A stretch of DNA of 64,000 nucleotides from contig CAZGVO010000002.1 of assembly GCA_964529175.1 (NCBI GenBank), forward strand, positions 248,001 to 312,000, given 5' to 3'. The notes under the pieces are model-generated. The model was given only the letters and a program-made list of their open reading frames with translations, had not been told where the DNA came from and did no database searches. A program made the position numbers and the translations under genes. This stretch comes from JAAFJM01 sp964529175 (lineage in GTDB: Bacteria; Bacteroidota; Bacteroidia; UKL13-3). Below, one piece after another: positions 1 to 8,678 of the stretch. The stretch's first letter is position 1; each line of letters opens with the position of its first letter.

Positions 1-542
1 GCCGTATAGTAATTGTTTAACGCTGTAATTTCGGTAACTATTGGCTTACTAAATGCGCCTGAATGGTCTAATTCGTTTTTATACTTTTCAGCTAACTCTT
101 TTTGGTAATCAGAATTATAAAACACTGCCGAACGGTATTGAGTTCCTATGTCGTTTCCTTGTTGGTTTAAAGTAGTTGGGTCGTGGGTTTGCCAAAATAT
201 AGATAATAAAGTAGCATAACTTACTTTGGTAGAATCGAACCAAATTTTGCATACTTCGGCATGGCCAGTTTTGCCATAACAAACCTCGCGGTAAGTTGGA
301 TTTTTCACATCGCCATTGCTATAGCCACTTTCTATTTTCACAACGCCATTAACTTGTTGGAAAACAGCTTCTACACACCAAAAGCAACCTGCGCCAAACA
401 CAGCAGTTGAAAGGGTGTCGTTATTTTCTATCGTCATTTTATTGGGAGTTTTGTTAGTTTGTTTGTTATTGTTTTGAGCGCAACTGGTTATGCTCAAAAT
501 TAATAAAGTTTGTAAGTAAAAAATAGTTTTTAAAGTTTTCAT
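1..542 (-). CDS. msrA: Peptide-methionine (S)-S-oxide reductase MsrA, lipoprotein form (C-terminus cut by window edge)
   Basis: Reduces methionine-S-sulfoxide in oxidised proteins. The reading frame opens with an ATG at 542 and runs off the window start, so about 180 residues are visible. The catalytic motif GCFWC lies at residues 52-56 (Cys53 is the family nucleophile), followed by the family-typical stretches SGYSNG, THDPTT and GTQYRS. The N-terminus is a hydrophobic signal ending in SITSCAQ, a lipobox with Cys21, so a lipid-anchored envelope enzyme is inferred. The reading frame shows no break. MsrA is often fused or adjacent to MsrB; nothing of that kind is visible because the C-terminal part is missing. 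Confidence 0.93.
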   Translation of the reverse strand, partial: MKTLKTIFYLQTLLILSITSCAQNNNKQTNKTPNKMTIENNDTLSTAVFGAGCFWCVEAVFQQVNGVVKIESGYSNGDVKNPTYREVCYGKTGHAEVCKIWFDSTKVSYATLLSIFWQTHDPTTLNQQGNDIGTQYRSAVFYNSDYQKELAEKYKNELDHSGAFSKPIVTEITALNNYYT

Positions 543-639
543 TTTGGTAGTTATTTTAGGTATGCAAATATGCACCTTGTTTATACTAACGCATTTTAAA
601 AGCATTTGGTTTTGTAAGCTAGCTTACATTTGGAAGAAA

Positions 640-1986
640 TTAGTCAGGAAATTGCTCAAAGAAAACTGCTTTGGCTTTTTCAAATTCAAGCATAATTATT
701 TCTCGTTCTAACCGTAAATTTTCAATTAATTTACTTTTGTTTTTGGCTAATTTTAAATACTGCCAATTCCCTTTTATTTTTATAAAATATTGCCAATAGT
801 AATAGGCAAAAAAGCCAGTGAATGGAAGGCTTAAGCCATATTGCAAAGTGTAAAGTTGATGTTGTGTAAATTGATAAAAAAATGAAATTTGAAAGTAATA
901 AAAAATTATAAAACTAAACATGCCTAGAACCATTCCAATGGCGCCTTTGTAATCTTTACTTTTAACTATTTTGGTAGCTAACCACGATGGAATTTCATAA
1001 GCCAAAACATTGTTTATTAACCCATAAATATAAACAGGAAAGCCTATAATTAATTTAATCAAAGCACCTAAAATACTGGTGTTTTGTTTGTTTTTAATGG
1101 CATCATCGTTAAGCTGAAGTTGATTGATGTTTTGCAAATAATTATGAACCCTAATGCGTATGTTATTATATACTTCAGGATTTGTTTCAGCATAATAATT
1201 TACTGTTTTGGCTATGTTTTTGGTAAACAAAAATTCCTTTTCGGCTTCTGTAGTGTTGGCTTCGCTTTCAGTAACCAATTGACTTAAATAAAGCTGTTCA
1301 ATTTTTTTAACAAACTCATCGGCTTGCCTATCGTTTATAGATATAACCAAACTTTCCAACTGATTTTTGATATTATCAGTTAAGTTTTTAATGGCTTTTA
1401 GTTTATCAGTTTCGTAAGTAGTTTGGTAATCTTTTATTTCAATGGCATCAGCTGTATTTATAAATAAGTCTTGGTTAAAGCGATGTTGGTTTTCGTAATT
1501 CAAACCTATGTTTATTATTTTTACACCTAAAGTAAAATTGTTTTTTCCTTCAGCACCTAAGGCTATGTGGGCCGCTCCGCCTTTAATTGGTTTAAGTTTC
1601 CGTTCGGTTACACTTACTCCTTCAGGAAAAATAATAATGGCATGTCCTTGTTCCAAATGCTCATAACATTTTCTAAAAGTATCGCTATTTTTATTCAGTT
1701 GAGTTGGGTCGTCTTGCGCACGGTAAACAGGAATAACATGCAAACTATTTAAAATAAATTTAGCCAAAAAGCCTTTAAATAACTCGCCTTTGCCTAAAAA
1801 ATATACTTTGCGGTTTACCAAACTGGCTATAACTATGGGGTCCATAAAAGTACTTGGGTGGTTAGCCAAAATAATAAGCGGCCCATTAGCAGGAATGGCT
1901 TTTTTATTATGAAACTGAATGTTTTTAAAAAACACTTTTACCGTTCCTTTTAGCAAAGCTTGAATAATAAAATATAGCATATACAA
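640..1986 (-). CDS. PlsC-family 1-acyl-glycerol-phosphate acyltransferase, long membrane form
   Basis: Likely transfers an acyl chain to a glycerophospholipid precursor at the inner membrane. The acyltransferase motif NHPSTFMD (NHx4D, His43 and Asp49) and the later IIIFPEGVS (PEG motif, about residue 121) are both present, which is the PlsC signature. The protein has 448 residues, about twice a minimal PlsC. The extra C-terminal part holds two or three hydrophobic segments (about residues 310-400) and ends in a charged helix. The same layout occurs in uncharacterised Bacteroidota acyltransferases. The gene is divergent from the truncated gene at 2055. The exact substrate cannot be told from sequence. 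Confidence 0.85.
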   Translation of the reverse strand: MYMLYFIIQALLKGTVKVFFKNIQFHNKKAIPANGPLIILANHPSTFMDPIVIASLVNRKVYFLGKGELFKGFLAKFILNSLHVIPVYRAQDDPTQLNKNSDTFRKCYEHLEQGHAIIIFPEGVSVTERKLKPIKGGAAHIALGAEGKNNFTLGVKIINIGLNYENQHRFNQDLFINTADAIEIKDYQTTYETDKLKAIKNLTDNIKNQLESLVISINDRQADEFVKKIEQLYLSQLVTESEANTTEAEKEFLFTKNIAKTVNYYAETNPEVYNNIRIRVHNYLQNINQLQLNDDAIKNKQNTSILGALIKLIIGFPVYIYGLINNVLAYEIPSWLATKIVKSKDYKGAIGMVLGMFSFIIFYYFQISFFYQFTQHQLYTLQYGLSLPFTGFFAYYYWQYFIKIKGNWQYLKLAKNKSKLIENLRLEREIIMLEFEKAKAVFFEQFPD

Positions 1987-2000
1987 ATAAAGGAATTTAT

Positions 2001-2028
2001 TTTGAATAGCAGTAAATAGTTACTTTTG
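2001..2028 (+). promoter_or_regulatory. Bacteroidota-type promoter in front of the truncated aminopeptidase stub
   Basis: An exact TAnnTTTG -7 element (TACTTTTG, 2021-2028) lies 26 bases before the ATG at 2055. A TTTG at 2001 is a possible -33 element, but the 16-base spacer is shorter than the usual 19. It suggests that the stub was once the start of a transcribed gene, and it may now drive the gene at 2174. Confidence 0.5.
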
Positions 2029-2054
2029 CAAAGCAAATAACCCAACCCCTAAAC

Positions 2055-2138
2055 ATGACCATTACAAAAGAGTACGAATTAATTGGAATGCAAAAGGCCA
2101 GCCAAGCTGTGGCTTATGCTTTAAAAGAAATGTGTTAG
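2055..2138 (+). pseudogene. N-terminal stub resembling type I methionine aminopeptidase
   Basis: A 27-codon frame reads MTITKEYELIGMQKASQAVA and then YALKEMC before TAG. The phrase with ELIGMQKAS followed by VAYALKEM resembles the first helix of Bacteroidota type I methionine aminopeptidases (pattern: eeIelMrkAgeivA..l..l). Everything downstream, including the metal-binding core, is missing, and unrelated sequence follows. A promoter sits in the expected place. I read it as the remains of a second map gene removed by deletion; a short unrelated peptide is possible. The match comes from memory of the family, not from an alignment. Confidence 0.45.
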
Positions 2139-2173
2139 GATTTGGTTATTAACCATCATAAATAAAAGTACTT

Positions 2174-3070
2174 ATGACACTCGAAAAGAAGAAAGCTGAA
2201 ATTGTAAAACAAGCCAAACATTACTTTGGAAAGGATAAGTCTTTTATTAAAGAATTGGTTTTGGGTTTTGAATTTAAAGGAGAAAATTACAAGCGATGGA
2301 AAAAGGAAATTGCCAATACTATTTCAAATCCATTCAAAGTTAGTTTTGGCCTTTTTGATGATGTAATAGAATTTATAATTGACAAGCAAGTAAGTAAAAT
2401 TGATTGGAACCTTATTGGTGATTTAAGTTGGACTATAGATATAGTGCTAAACCCAGAGGTAGATAAAGTATATGATTTAGATAAAAAGTTAGCATTAAAA
2501 TGTAACGGAACTGCTCGAATTTTAACACTTTATATATCGGATATAATACCTTGTTACACCATCAATTGCTATTATATGACTTATAGTAAATCGCAGAATT
2601 ATTATGAGTTTGGTCCAATAACAACATTTACCAAAGAAGAGCAAAAAACTTTGAAAAATGTTAAAGCATTTATGGAAACCAAAGGGTTGGAAATGGTGGA
2701 TAAAGCATTTACTCAAAAAAAATACAAACACTTGTATTCAGATACTAATTCAAATGGAAACGCTTCTTTGTTTGATGTTTTGTTTTCAGACGTACAAGAA
2801 TATACAGAAGAGGTGGAGAGATTTTGTGATGAGGAAATAGTAGAAAAAAGCGGAACCAAATTTCGTTGGAGAGAGTTTTATAATAAAAAAGGTGTTTTAA
2901 ATAGGAGAATTGAAAGTAGACGTACAATTGCGGGCGATTATTTAGAAGTAATTTTTGATAATAAAGGACAAATTACAGAAGTTAATGTTACCAGAAAGAA
3001 AATTGAAAGAAAAAATTATGAAAGGTTTAAGTTAAATATTATTGAAACATTTAAAAGAAGAAAGAAATAA
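2174..3070 (+). CDS. Hypothetical protein, 298 residues, lysine-rich, cytoplasmic
   Basis: I do not recognise the family. The protein has no signal peptide or membrane segment. It is strongly charged, with many Lys and Glu residues, a basic C-terminus, and a compact aromatic/Cys patch around residues 125-140 (CYTINCYY). The last 60 residues (FYNKKGVLNRR, DYLEVIFDNKGQITEVNV) look like a beta-rich repeat of the kind found in text-like repeat proteins. It starts 36 bases after the aminopeptidase stub and is followed 32 bases later by a lipoprotein gene on the same strand. Codon use looks like the surroundings. Confidence 0.6.
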   Translation: MTLEKKKAEIVKQAKHYFGKDKSFIKELVLGFEFKGENYKRWKKEIANTISNPFKVSFGLFDDVIEFIIDKQVSKIDWNLIGDLSWTIDIVLNPEVDKVYDLDKKLALKCNGTARILTLYISDIIPCYTINCYYMTYSKSQNYYEFGPITTFTKEEQKTLKNVKAFMETKGLEMVDKAFTQKKYKHLYSDTNSNGNASLFDVLFSDVQEYTEEVERFCDEEIVEKSGTKFRWREFYNKKGVLNRRIESRRTIAGDYLEVIFDNKGQITEVNVTRKKIERKNYERFKLNIIETFKRRKK

Positions 3071-3102
3071 TAAGTTACTTGCTTAAACACCCTATTCCAT
3101 AA

Positions 3103-3858
3103 ATGAACAAGCTGATTTATTTAATACCTTTTATTTTAATTTTTGGTAGCTGCAATAATTTGCCTCAAACACAAACTGCTAGTGAAGCAGTGGTGGCAGA
3201 TACTTCAACGGTTAATCCTGTTATTGAAAAGAAGCCTTTTTTTGATGATGATGTAAAAAGCGATAGTACATTTAAGATTGGCAGTTATTTGTTTATAGCA
3301 AATAAATTTACCAAATTTGAGTTTGTAAAAAAGGGCAATAAGGCTTTAAATAAAACAAAAGGCGATACCATTTATATAGATAATGATACCCTTTTATTGG
3401 GCAATTTAAACGAAATACAAAGTGATAGAATCTATAAAAAATTCAGGTTTAAGTCAAAATTCGAAGATTTTAAAGTAAACCAAATTTATAAAGGTAAGCT
3501 TGCTGAGCCTGATTTTAAAACAGATCCTGATGCTAAATATTTTATTACAAGAATTAAAGAAAGTTGTAAAAAAGAAGGAATTAATTTTGCAGGTCATTAT
3601 ACCATTGTAGAGTGGGGTTGTGGTTGCCTTTGTCAATTGATGGCTATAGTTGATAGAATAAATGGAAAAATTCTGTTTTCAAAAATTCCGTTCGATACAG
3701 TGGATGGACATTCAGGTTCTGATTACAGAATAGATAGTAGGATGTTAATTGTAAATACGGAAGCTCTTAACGAATTTGATGGTTACAAACGTTGTAATTA
3801 TTGGCGAATACCAGCGGTGCTAGAAATGAAAAATGGTGTTTTAAACCCTATTGAATAA
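3103..3858 (+). CDS. Hypothetical lipoprotein, 251 residues
   Basis: The N-terminus MNKLIYLIPFILIFGSCNN is a lipoprotein signal with Cys17 in the lipobox, so the mature protein should sit in the envelope. The second half contains FAGHYTIVEWGCGCLCQL followed by a phrase ending GHSGSDYRIDSRML. I have a general impression of having seen this in small secreted Bacteroidota and Proteobacteria proteins of unknown function. The cysteine cluster CGCLC could bind metal or form disulfides. No enzyme motif is recognised. It lies 32 bases after the preceding hypothetical gene and may share its transcript. Confidence 0.65.
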   Translation: MNKLIYLIPFILIFGSCNNLPQTQTASEAVVADTSTVNPVIEKKPFFDDDVKSDSTFKIGSYLFIANKFTKFEFVKKGNKALNKTKGDTIYIDNDTLLLGNLNEIQSDRIYKKFRFKSKFEDFKVNQIYKGKLAEPDFKTDPDAKYFITRIKESCKKEGINFAGHYTIVEWGCGCLCQLMAIVDRINGKILFSKIPFDTVDGHSGSDYRIDSRMLIVNTEALNEFDGYKRCNYWRIPAVLEMKNGVLNPIE

Positions 3859-3952
3859 ATTGCTTTTTATAGCAAATACAACCAAACTTTGCAAGGTAAA
3901 AGTAAATTAACTTATTATTGCCTCTTTTAACATTTAAAATTGATTATTTAAT

Positions 3953-4417
3953 ATGAATTTATCAAAACAAATAGCCAAACATTTTAAAGAATTACACTTT
4001 GGAGGCAATTGGACAGGAGCCAACTTAAAGGATACATTAGCTGGCATAACTTGGCAACAAGCTACTAAGCAAGTGCATGGTTTTAATAGCATTGCCACAT
4101 TGGTTTTTCATATCAATTATTATGTAGATGCGGTAATAAAAGTATTGCATGGCGAAGCTTTAAATGCCCACGATAAATTTAGTTTCGATACACCAACTAT
4201 TAATTCTGAAGAAGATTGGCAAGCGCTAGTAAATAAGGCTTTTAGCCAAGCTGAGGAGTTTGTTTTGTTAATTGAACAATTGCCCGAAGAAAAACTTTGG
4301 CAAAATATAGCTGACGAAAAATATGGCATTTATTACCTTAATATTCATGGTATTATAGAACATACGCATTACCATTTGGGCCAAATAGCTTTGATAAAAA
4401 AACTGGTTTTGGCTTAG
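3953..4417 (+). CDS. DinB-family protein (DinB/YfiT-like four-helix protein)
   Basis: The 154-residue protein has the DinB fold pattern: an N-terminal helix with LHFGGNWTGANL, a central HINYYVDAVIKVL helix with a putative metal His, and a C-terminal EHTHYHLGQIALIKKL helix that supplies the last metal-binding His residues. DinB/YfiT proteins are putative metal-dependent hydrolases or thiol transferases. The exact reaction of this subgroup (close to the DUF1572 type) is unknown. It ends two bases before the convergent lipoprotein gene. A second, different DinB-like gene is at 44301. Confidence 0.8.
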   Translation: MNLSKQIAKHFKELHFGGNWTGANLKDTLAGITWQQATKQVHGFNSIATLVFHINYYVDAVIKVLHGEALNAHDKFSFDTPTINSEEDWQALVNKAFSQAEEFVLLIEQLPEEKLWQNIADEKYGIYYLNIHGIIEHTHYHLGQIALIKKLVLA

Positions 4418-4419
4418 TT

Positions 4420-5250
4420 TTATTTACAGTTAATATATACACGATTAATAATATTTCGTTGTACCAATATATTATTTTGATAATAACTATTGTAACAAAG
4501 GGTGTCTTTGCCAAATTCATTATAGAAAACGCTATCAGTTTTTAAAATATCAATTCGGTTATTATCACAGTAAGATGTAGTAACTATATCACCAGTAGTG
4601 TAAACACCAAATTTAGCTATATTATAAATCTTTTTAACCACTTTTATTTCTGTATTGCTGTAAGTGGTATTCCAAACTTCCTTTACTTGTCCTGTATTGT
4701 TATATTCAGTTGAATCGGATTTAGTTTTTATATTAGTACCGTCAAAAGTATGCGCAACTACTGAGTTGGGTTGATAAAAATATTGTGTATAGCCTTTAGG
4801 TGTTGTTTGTTTGTCTTGCACTGTATATTCAGAATAAGTAATTCTATTTATTTTATTGGCATCGTAATAGGTATAGTCTGCAATGTTATAGTAACTTACA
4901 CTTCTTAAATCAGTACTTCTAGTTTTAATAATTTGGTTACATTCATTATAAACGTAGTAAGTTATTGGAAAGTATTTTGCTGCTCCATCAGGAATAAATG
5001 CTGTTAATTTTCTTCCTTCATATTGATAATTATTACTATAAGTGAAAAATGTGGTTGAATCTAAAACACCATTATTATACCTAAAGATTTTTATATTATT
5101 TTCTTTTTCTAAACAACCAGAATCACTAATTGAACTCCAAGTAGGAGTGCAGGCTTCATAATTGGTATTCGTTGATGTTTCCTTTTTGCAGCCAAACACC
5201 AATAAAGATAGTATTATCAGTATAGCTAATGGAGCTCCTATTTTAATCAT
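4420..5250 (-). CDS. Hypothetical lipoprotein, 276 residues
   Basis: The frame is open to 5289, but the ATG at 5250 gives a proper lipoprotein signal (MIKIGAPLAILIILSLLVFG then CKKE), so that start is preferred. The mature part is rich in Tyr, Asn and Thr and contains stretches such as YNNTGQVKEVWN and YYDANKINRITY. These are typical of the loose YD-like beta-strand repeats in Bacteroidota surface lipoproteins. There is no catalytic motif. It lies downstream of pbpC on the same strand (41 bases from the preferred start) and may be cotranscribed with it. Confidence 0.65.
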   Translation of the reverse strand: MIKIGAPLAILIILSLLVFGCKKETSTNTNYEACTPTWSSISDSGCLEKENNIKIFRYNNGVLDSTTFFTYSNNYQYEGRKLTAFIPDGAAKYFPITYYVYNECNQIIKTRSTDLRSVSYYNIADYTYYDANKINRITYSEYTVQDKQTTPKGYTQYFYQPNSVVAHTFDGTNIKTKSDSTEYNNTGQVKEVWNTTYSNTEIKVVKKIYNIAKFGVYTTGDIVTTSYCDNNRIDILKTDSVFYNEFGKDTLCYNSYYQNNILVQRNIINRVYINCK

Positions 5251-5291
5251 GTAACGAATATAGAACTTAAATAATAATAAATTACACAAAA

Positions 5292-7658
5292 CTATTGCCT
5301 TCCCAAAATCTCAAAATTTACTTGTAGGCTATTTCCATTTTCATCGGTAACAGTTAGTGCATGTTTGCCTGCTTTAGGTGCTATTTGCATTTGATGGAAA
5401 CGTTGGGTAGTGCCAATATAAGTTTCATCTAAATACCAAAATACTTTGGCTTGCGGGTATTTATGCGCTACTTCAAAAATGGCTTTACCTGTGTTTCCAT
5501 CAAGCTCTACAGGAATGAACAATCGGTTTGATTTTTTAGGATAAATTAAATCCATTACTTGCTTGGCATTGCCATCGTTACAATCGTTTCTAAAAGGTGG
5601 CAAAGTTTTATAATTAGGGTGCGATGCTTTGTAATAATACTCTACAGCAGGCGGTAATACAAACCAACTAACATGGTTCATATTACTTACACTTTCGCAA
5701 TTGCTATTTACCCTAAAAGTATTGCTTTTGTCTAAATGCACCAATTCGTGGTAAGGACAAACAGCAGTTTTGTCGTTTTTTTTATTGATGTAAATGGTAT
5801 CAACTGGCCAGCAATTTGGATTGGCTTTATAACCACTTTGTTGGCAAACTACAGCTTTTTTCATTTCGTCAAAAGGGGGATTGAACCAAGTAGTGCGCGG
5901 TAAAATTTTAAAAATATCGAACATAATTGGCGCAGCGGCTTGAACTCCAATTAATCCTGGTTTTCCTTGTCCATCGGCATTACCAACCCAAACAGCCACC
6001 ACGTATTCAGGCGTTACACCAATGCTCCAAGCATCTCTAAAACCAAAACTGGTTCCTGTTTTCCAAGCTATTTTTCGGCTACTTTCAAATTGTTGCCAAA
6101 GAGCCTCATCGCCCGGGCGCATGGCTTCGTCCATGGCTTCAAAAGTTTGATATACACTTGCCGCATTCATTTTGCCAAATGTAGGCAGTTCCATAAATGA
6201 TTTATTGCTCAGCGCCTTGTATTCGTATCGGGCATTGAACCAGTTATCGTTATTGTAATGTCCGTTATTGCTTGCATAATTATTCAATAGCCTTGCCATG
6301 TTTGCATAAGTGGAGGCCAATTCGTACATGTTATTTTCGCTACCACCAAGTATCAATGCTAAGCCATAATGCGATGATGGTTTGGTTAAAGTAGTAATGC
6401 CTAACATTTTTAAACGTTCGTAAAAACGTTGGTATTTATAAGCATTCAACATTCTAATTGCAGGCACATTTAACGACCTTGAAAGTGCTTTGTTTGCAGG
6501 CACTGCACCACTGTAACCCAAATCAAAATTTTGAGGTGAATAACCAGCTACCTGAGTTGGAATATCGTTAATTAATGTATTGGGCAATATCATGCCATCT
6601 TCTAACATGGCTTCGTACAAAAATGGCTTTAAAGTACTGCCCGGACTGCGTGGAGCTTGTATAATATCTACAAAATTATCGTAAGTATTTTCATTGGGTT
6701 TATAAATATTGCCTATGTACGATTTAATGGTTCCGCTTGGCACATGAATAATCAAAGCACAAGCATTATTAATGCCATTGGCTGCCAAATGTTTGTTATG
6801 TAAAAACAATATTTGGTTTACCTGTTTTTGCCAATAACCGTTTATGCTAGTAGTTATGGCTTTATTAGGCAATTTTTGTTTTTTATTTTGCTTGGCAATA
6901 AATTGAATTAAATGTGGTGCATCTTGCGCCAACTGTAATGGTTTATCGGGTATTGGTTCCAATTTGGCTAATTTATTGGTTTCTACATCAATGATTTTTT
7001 CAGCTAATAATTGATCCAATAATTGATTGCGTTTACGCAACAGCCAATTCCTGTTTTTTGATGGATGGATAATAGAAGGTGCATTGGGTAAAATGGCTAA
7101 ACTAGCCGCTTCGGCCCAAGTTAATAAATGAGCAGGCCTGTTAAAATAACGCCAACTGGCAGCTTCCAATCCAACTACATTTCCACCAAAAGGCGCATGA
7201 GCCGCATACAAATTGATGATTTCGTTTTTCGAAAATCCACATTCAATTCTGACAGCCAATAACATTTCATATACTTTATTCCAAATATTGCGTTTGCTTT
7301 TATTGGCCATTCGCGCCACTTGCATGGTTATGGTACTAGCACCACTTATGGTTTTTTGTTTGCTAAAATTTAGTTTAATGGCTCGCGCCAATGCTAAAAA
7401 ATCTATTCCAAAATGGTAATGAAATCTTTTGTCTTCGTAGGTTATAAGGCAAGTTTTAAATTTTTCGGGAACCGAATCAGCTTGCGGAAAGCGCCATTGC
7501 CCATCAGGGGCAATTTGAGCTTGGAGTAAATTGTTTTTTTCATCAAAAAGCACCAAACTGTATTTGGTTTTAAACAAAGGTTTTGGCAACATCAAATAAA
7601 AACCAACAAGCGCTAAGGCTAATAGCAGTTTATATTTGTGTTTTTTGATGAATGGCAT
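5292..7658 (-). CDS. pbpC: Penicillin-binding protein 1C, bifunctional glycosyltransferase/transpeptidase
   Basis: Polymerises and crosslinks peptidoglycan in the periplasm. Order of parts: an N-terminal membrane anchor (about residues 9-24); a GT51 domain with EDKRFHYHFG (catalytic Glu75) and SGASTITMQ; and a transpeptidase domain with SxxK (STLK, Ser341), SRSLN and KTG (WKTGTSFGFRDAW). A PBP1C-type C-terminal beta domain follows with LDGNTGKAIFEV and KVFWYLDETYIG. The length of 788 residues is normal for PbpC. The usual partner, an alpha-2-macroglobulin gene, is not adjacent. All catalytic residues are intact. Confidence 0.95.
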   Translation of the reverse strand: MPFIKKHKYKLLLALALVGFYLMLPKPLFKTKYSLVLFDEKNNLLQAQIAPDGQWRFPQADSVPEKFKTCLITYEDKRFHYHFGIDFLALARAIKLNFSKQKTISGASTITMQVARMANKSKRNIWNKVYEMLLAVRIECGFSKNEIINLYAAHAPFGGNVVGLEAASWRYFNRPAHLLTWAEAASLAILPNAPSIIHPSKNRNWLLRKRNQLLDQLLAEKIIDVETNKLAKLEPIPDKPLQLAQDAPHLIQFIAKQNKKQKLPNKAITTSINGYWQKQVNQILFLHNKHLAANGINNACALIIHVPSGTIKSYIGNIYKPNENTYDNFVDIIQAPRSPGSTLKPFLYEAMLEDGMILPNTLINDIPTQVAGYSPQNFDLGYSGAVPANKALSRSLNVPAIRMLNAYKYQRFYERLKMLGITTLTKPSSHYGLALILGGSENNMYELASTYANMARLLNNYASNNGHYNNDNWFNARYEYKALSNKSFMELPTFGKMNAASVYQTFEAMDEAMRPGDEALWQQFESSRKIAWKTGTSFGFRDAWSIGVTPEYVVAVWVGNADGQGKPGLIGVQAAAPIMFDIFKILPRTTWFNPPFDEMKKAVVCQQSGYKANPNCWPVDTIYINKKNDKTAVCPYHELVHLDKSNTFRVNSNCESVSNMNHVSWFVLPPAVEYYYKASHPNYKTLPPFRNDCNDGNAKQVMDLIYPKKSNRLFIPVELDGNTGKAIFEVAHKYPQAKVFWYLDETYIGTTQRFHQMQIAPKAGKHALTVTDENGNSLQVNFEILGRQ

Positions 7659-7690
7659 GCTTGGGCAAATATAAATACTATTGGTATTTT

Positions 7691-8563
7691 TTATGGTTTA
7701 ACCAATTTTAGAGTGGTTGATTTATTTTGATTTGTTGTTTCGATTATTACATAATACAAGCCCGCAGGCCAATTTATTTCAGTAATCAAAATTTGTTCTT
7801 CAAAGTTTTCTTTTAAAACACATGAACCAAAACTATTATAAACTTTAAACGCTCCAGATATTTTATTTTCAAATTGAATATTTAATTGGTTTGCAACAGG
7901 ATTTTGAAATTTGATTGCTAAATCTGAATGAAGTTCGTTAACAGAAACGGAGAAACAATCTGAAATAGCTTTATTTCCATAGTATTTAATATTATCCTCT
8001 AAAAAGCATCTTAAGCTAGCTTTTTTATCAATTGGATATATCAATGAAGCTAAACTACCAATTCCTTCTATCCAAATAAATTCAGGTTCTGCCATTTCAT
8101 AAAACTCAACATCTTCAAAAAAGAAAATTTTGCTGTAACTGTTATCATTTAACTTGATTGAATCAATTTTATATAAAGTTTTATAATTGGGGTTGTTGTT
8201 TTCAAATGAAAAGTTAAAACTATCACCTTTGGTTAAATTGAAATTATATAAAATTTTTTCATCTTGGAGAGGAGCTTTTAAATATGTTATTCTATTTTCT
8301 TCTCTTAATAAATAATCAGTTTTTGAGTTAACAGTTCCACCATTAATGCCAATATTCACCTCATTAAGTATTTTGTAGTTGGTAGAATTTACCAATGTAT
8401 CATTTCCAAATGTATAACCAAAAGCCCAATCAGGAATATTTTCTACCCAAACAGCGTTTGTTTTTACAATATTATCAGTAATCTGGGCGTTTAACGCGTT
8501 TTTAAATAAAACAAAAACTAAAATTATAAAGCTTGTTTGTAATAGATTTTTATTGTTTTGCAC
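7691..8563 (-). CDS. Secreted protein with type IX secretion C-terminal sorting domain
   Basis: The 290-residue protein begins with a signal peptide that ends ALNAQ. It ends in a T9SS type A sorting domain: IKFQNPVANQLNIQFENKIS, FKVYNSFGSCVLKENF, WPAGLYYVIIETTNQNKSTT and a basic KLVKP tail. Proteins with this tail cross the outer membrane through the type IX system and are often attached to the cell surface. The middle (residues 25-205) is a beta-rich region with no recognised domain, containing phrases such as WAFGYTFGNDTLVNSTNYKI that occur in other Bacteroidota cargo proteins. It is 32 bases upstream of pbpC on the same strand. Confidence 0.85.
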   Translation of the reverse strand: MQNNKNLLQTSFIILVFVLFKNALNAQITDNIVKTNAVWVENIPDWAFGYTFGNDTLVNSTNYKILNEVNIGINGGTVNSKTDYLLREENRITYLKAPLQDEKILYNFNLTKGDSFNFSFENNNPNYKTLYKIDSIKLNDNSYSKIFFFEDVEFYEMAEPEFIWIEGIGSLASLIYPIDKKASLRCFLEDNIKYYGNKAISDCFSVSVNELHSDLAIKFQNPVANQLNIQFENKISGAFKVYNSFGSCVLKENFEEQILITEINWPAGLYYVIIETTNQNKSTTLKLVKP

Positions 8564-8625
8564 TACTAATTTTTTAATAATTTTAATGTTACAAATAAAA
8601 CGCTTTTATCAATTATTTATACCAT

Positions 8626-8654
8626 AAAAAAAGCCTCATATTGCTATGAGGCTT
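8626..8654 (-). terminator. Rho-independent terminator of lon
   Basis: A perfect 10-bp stem (8631-8640 with 8645-8654) and a 4-base loop are followed, in the minus-strand transcript, by a run of five or more U. It lies 25 bases after the lon stop codon. Confidence 0.88.
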
Positions 8655-8678
8655 TAATATAATAACTGAAACCAAATA

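Noticed and set aside
612..625. Palindrome GTAAGCTAGCTTAC at 615-628 and its near-copies at 18719 and 8011, seen as a possible mobile repeat.
   Set aside because: A shared 17-base match is expected about once by chance in an AT-rich window of this size, and the copy at 8011 lies in coding sequence with normal codons.
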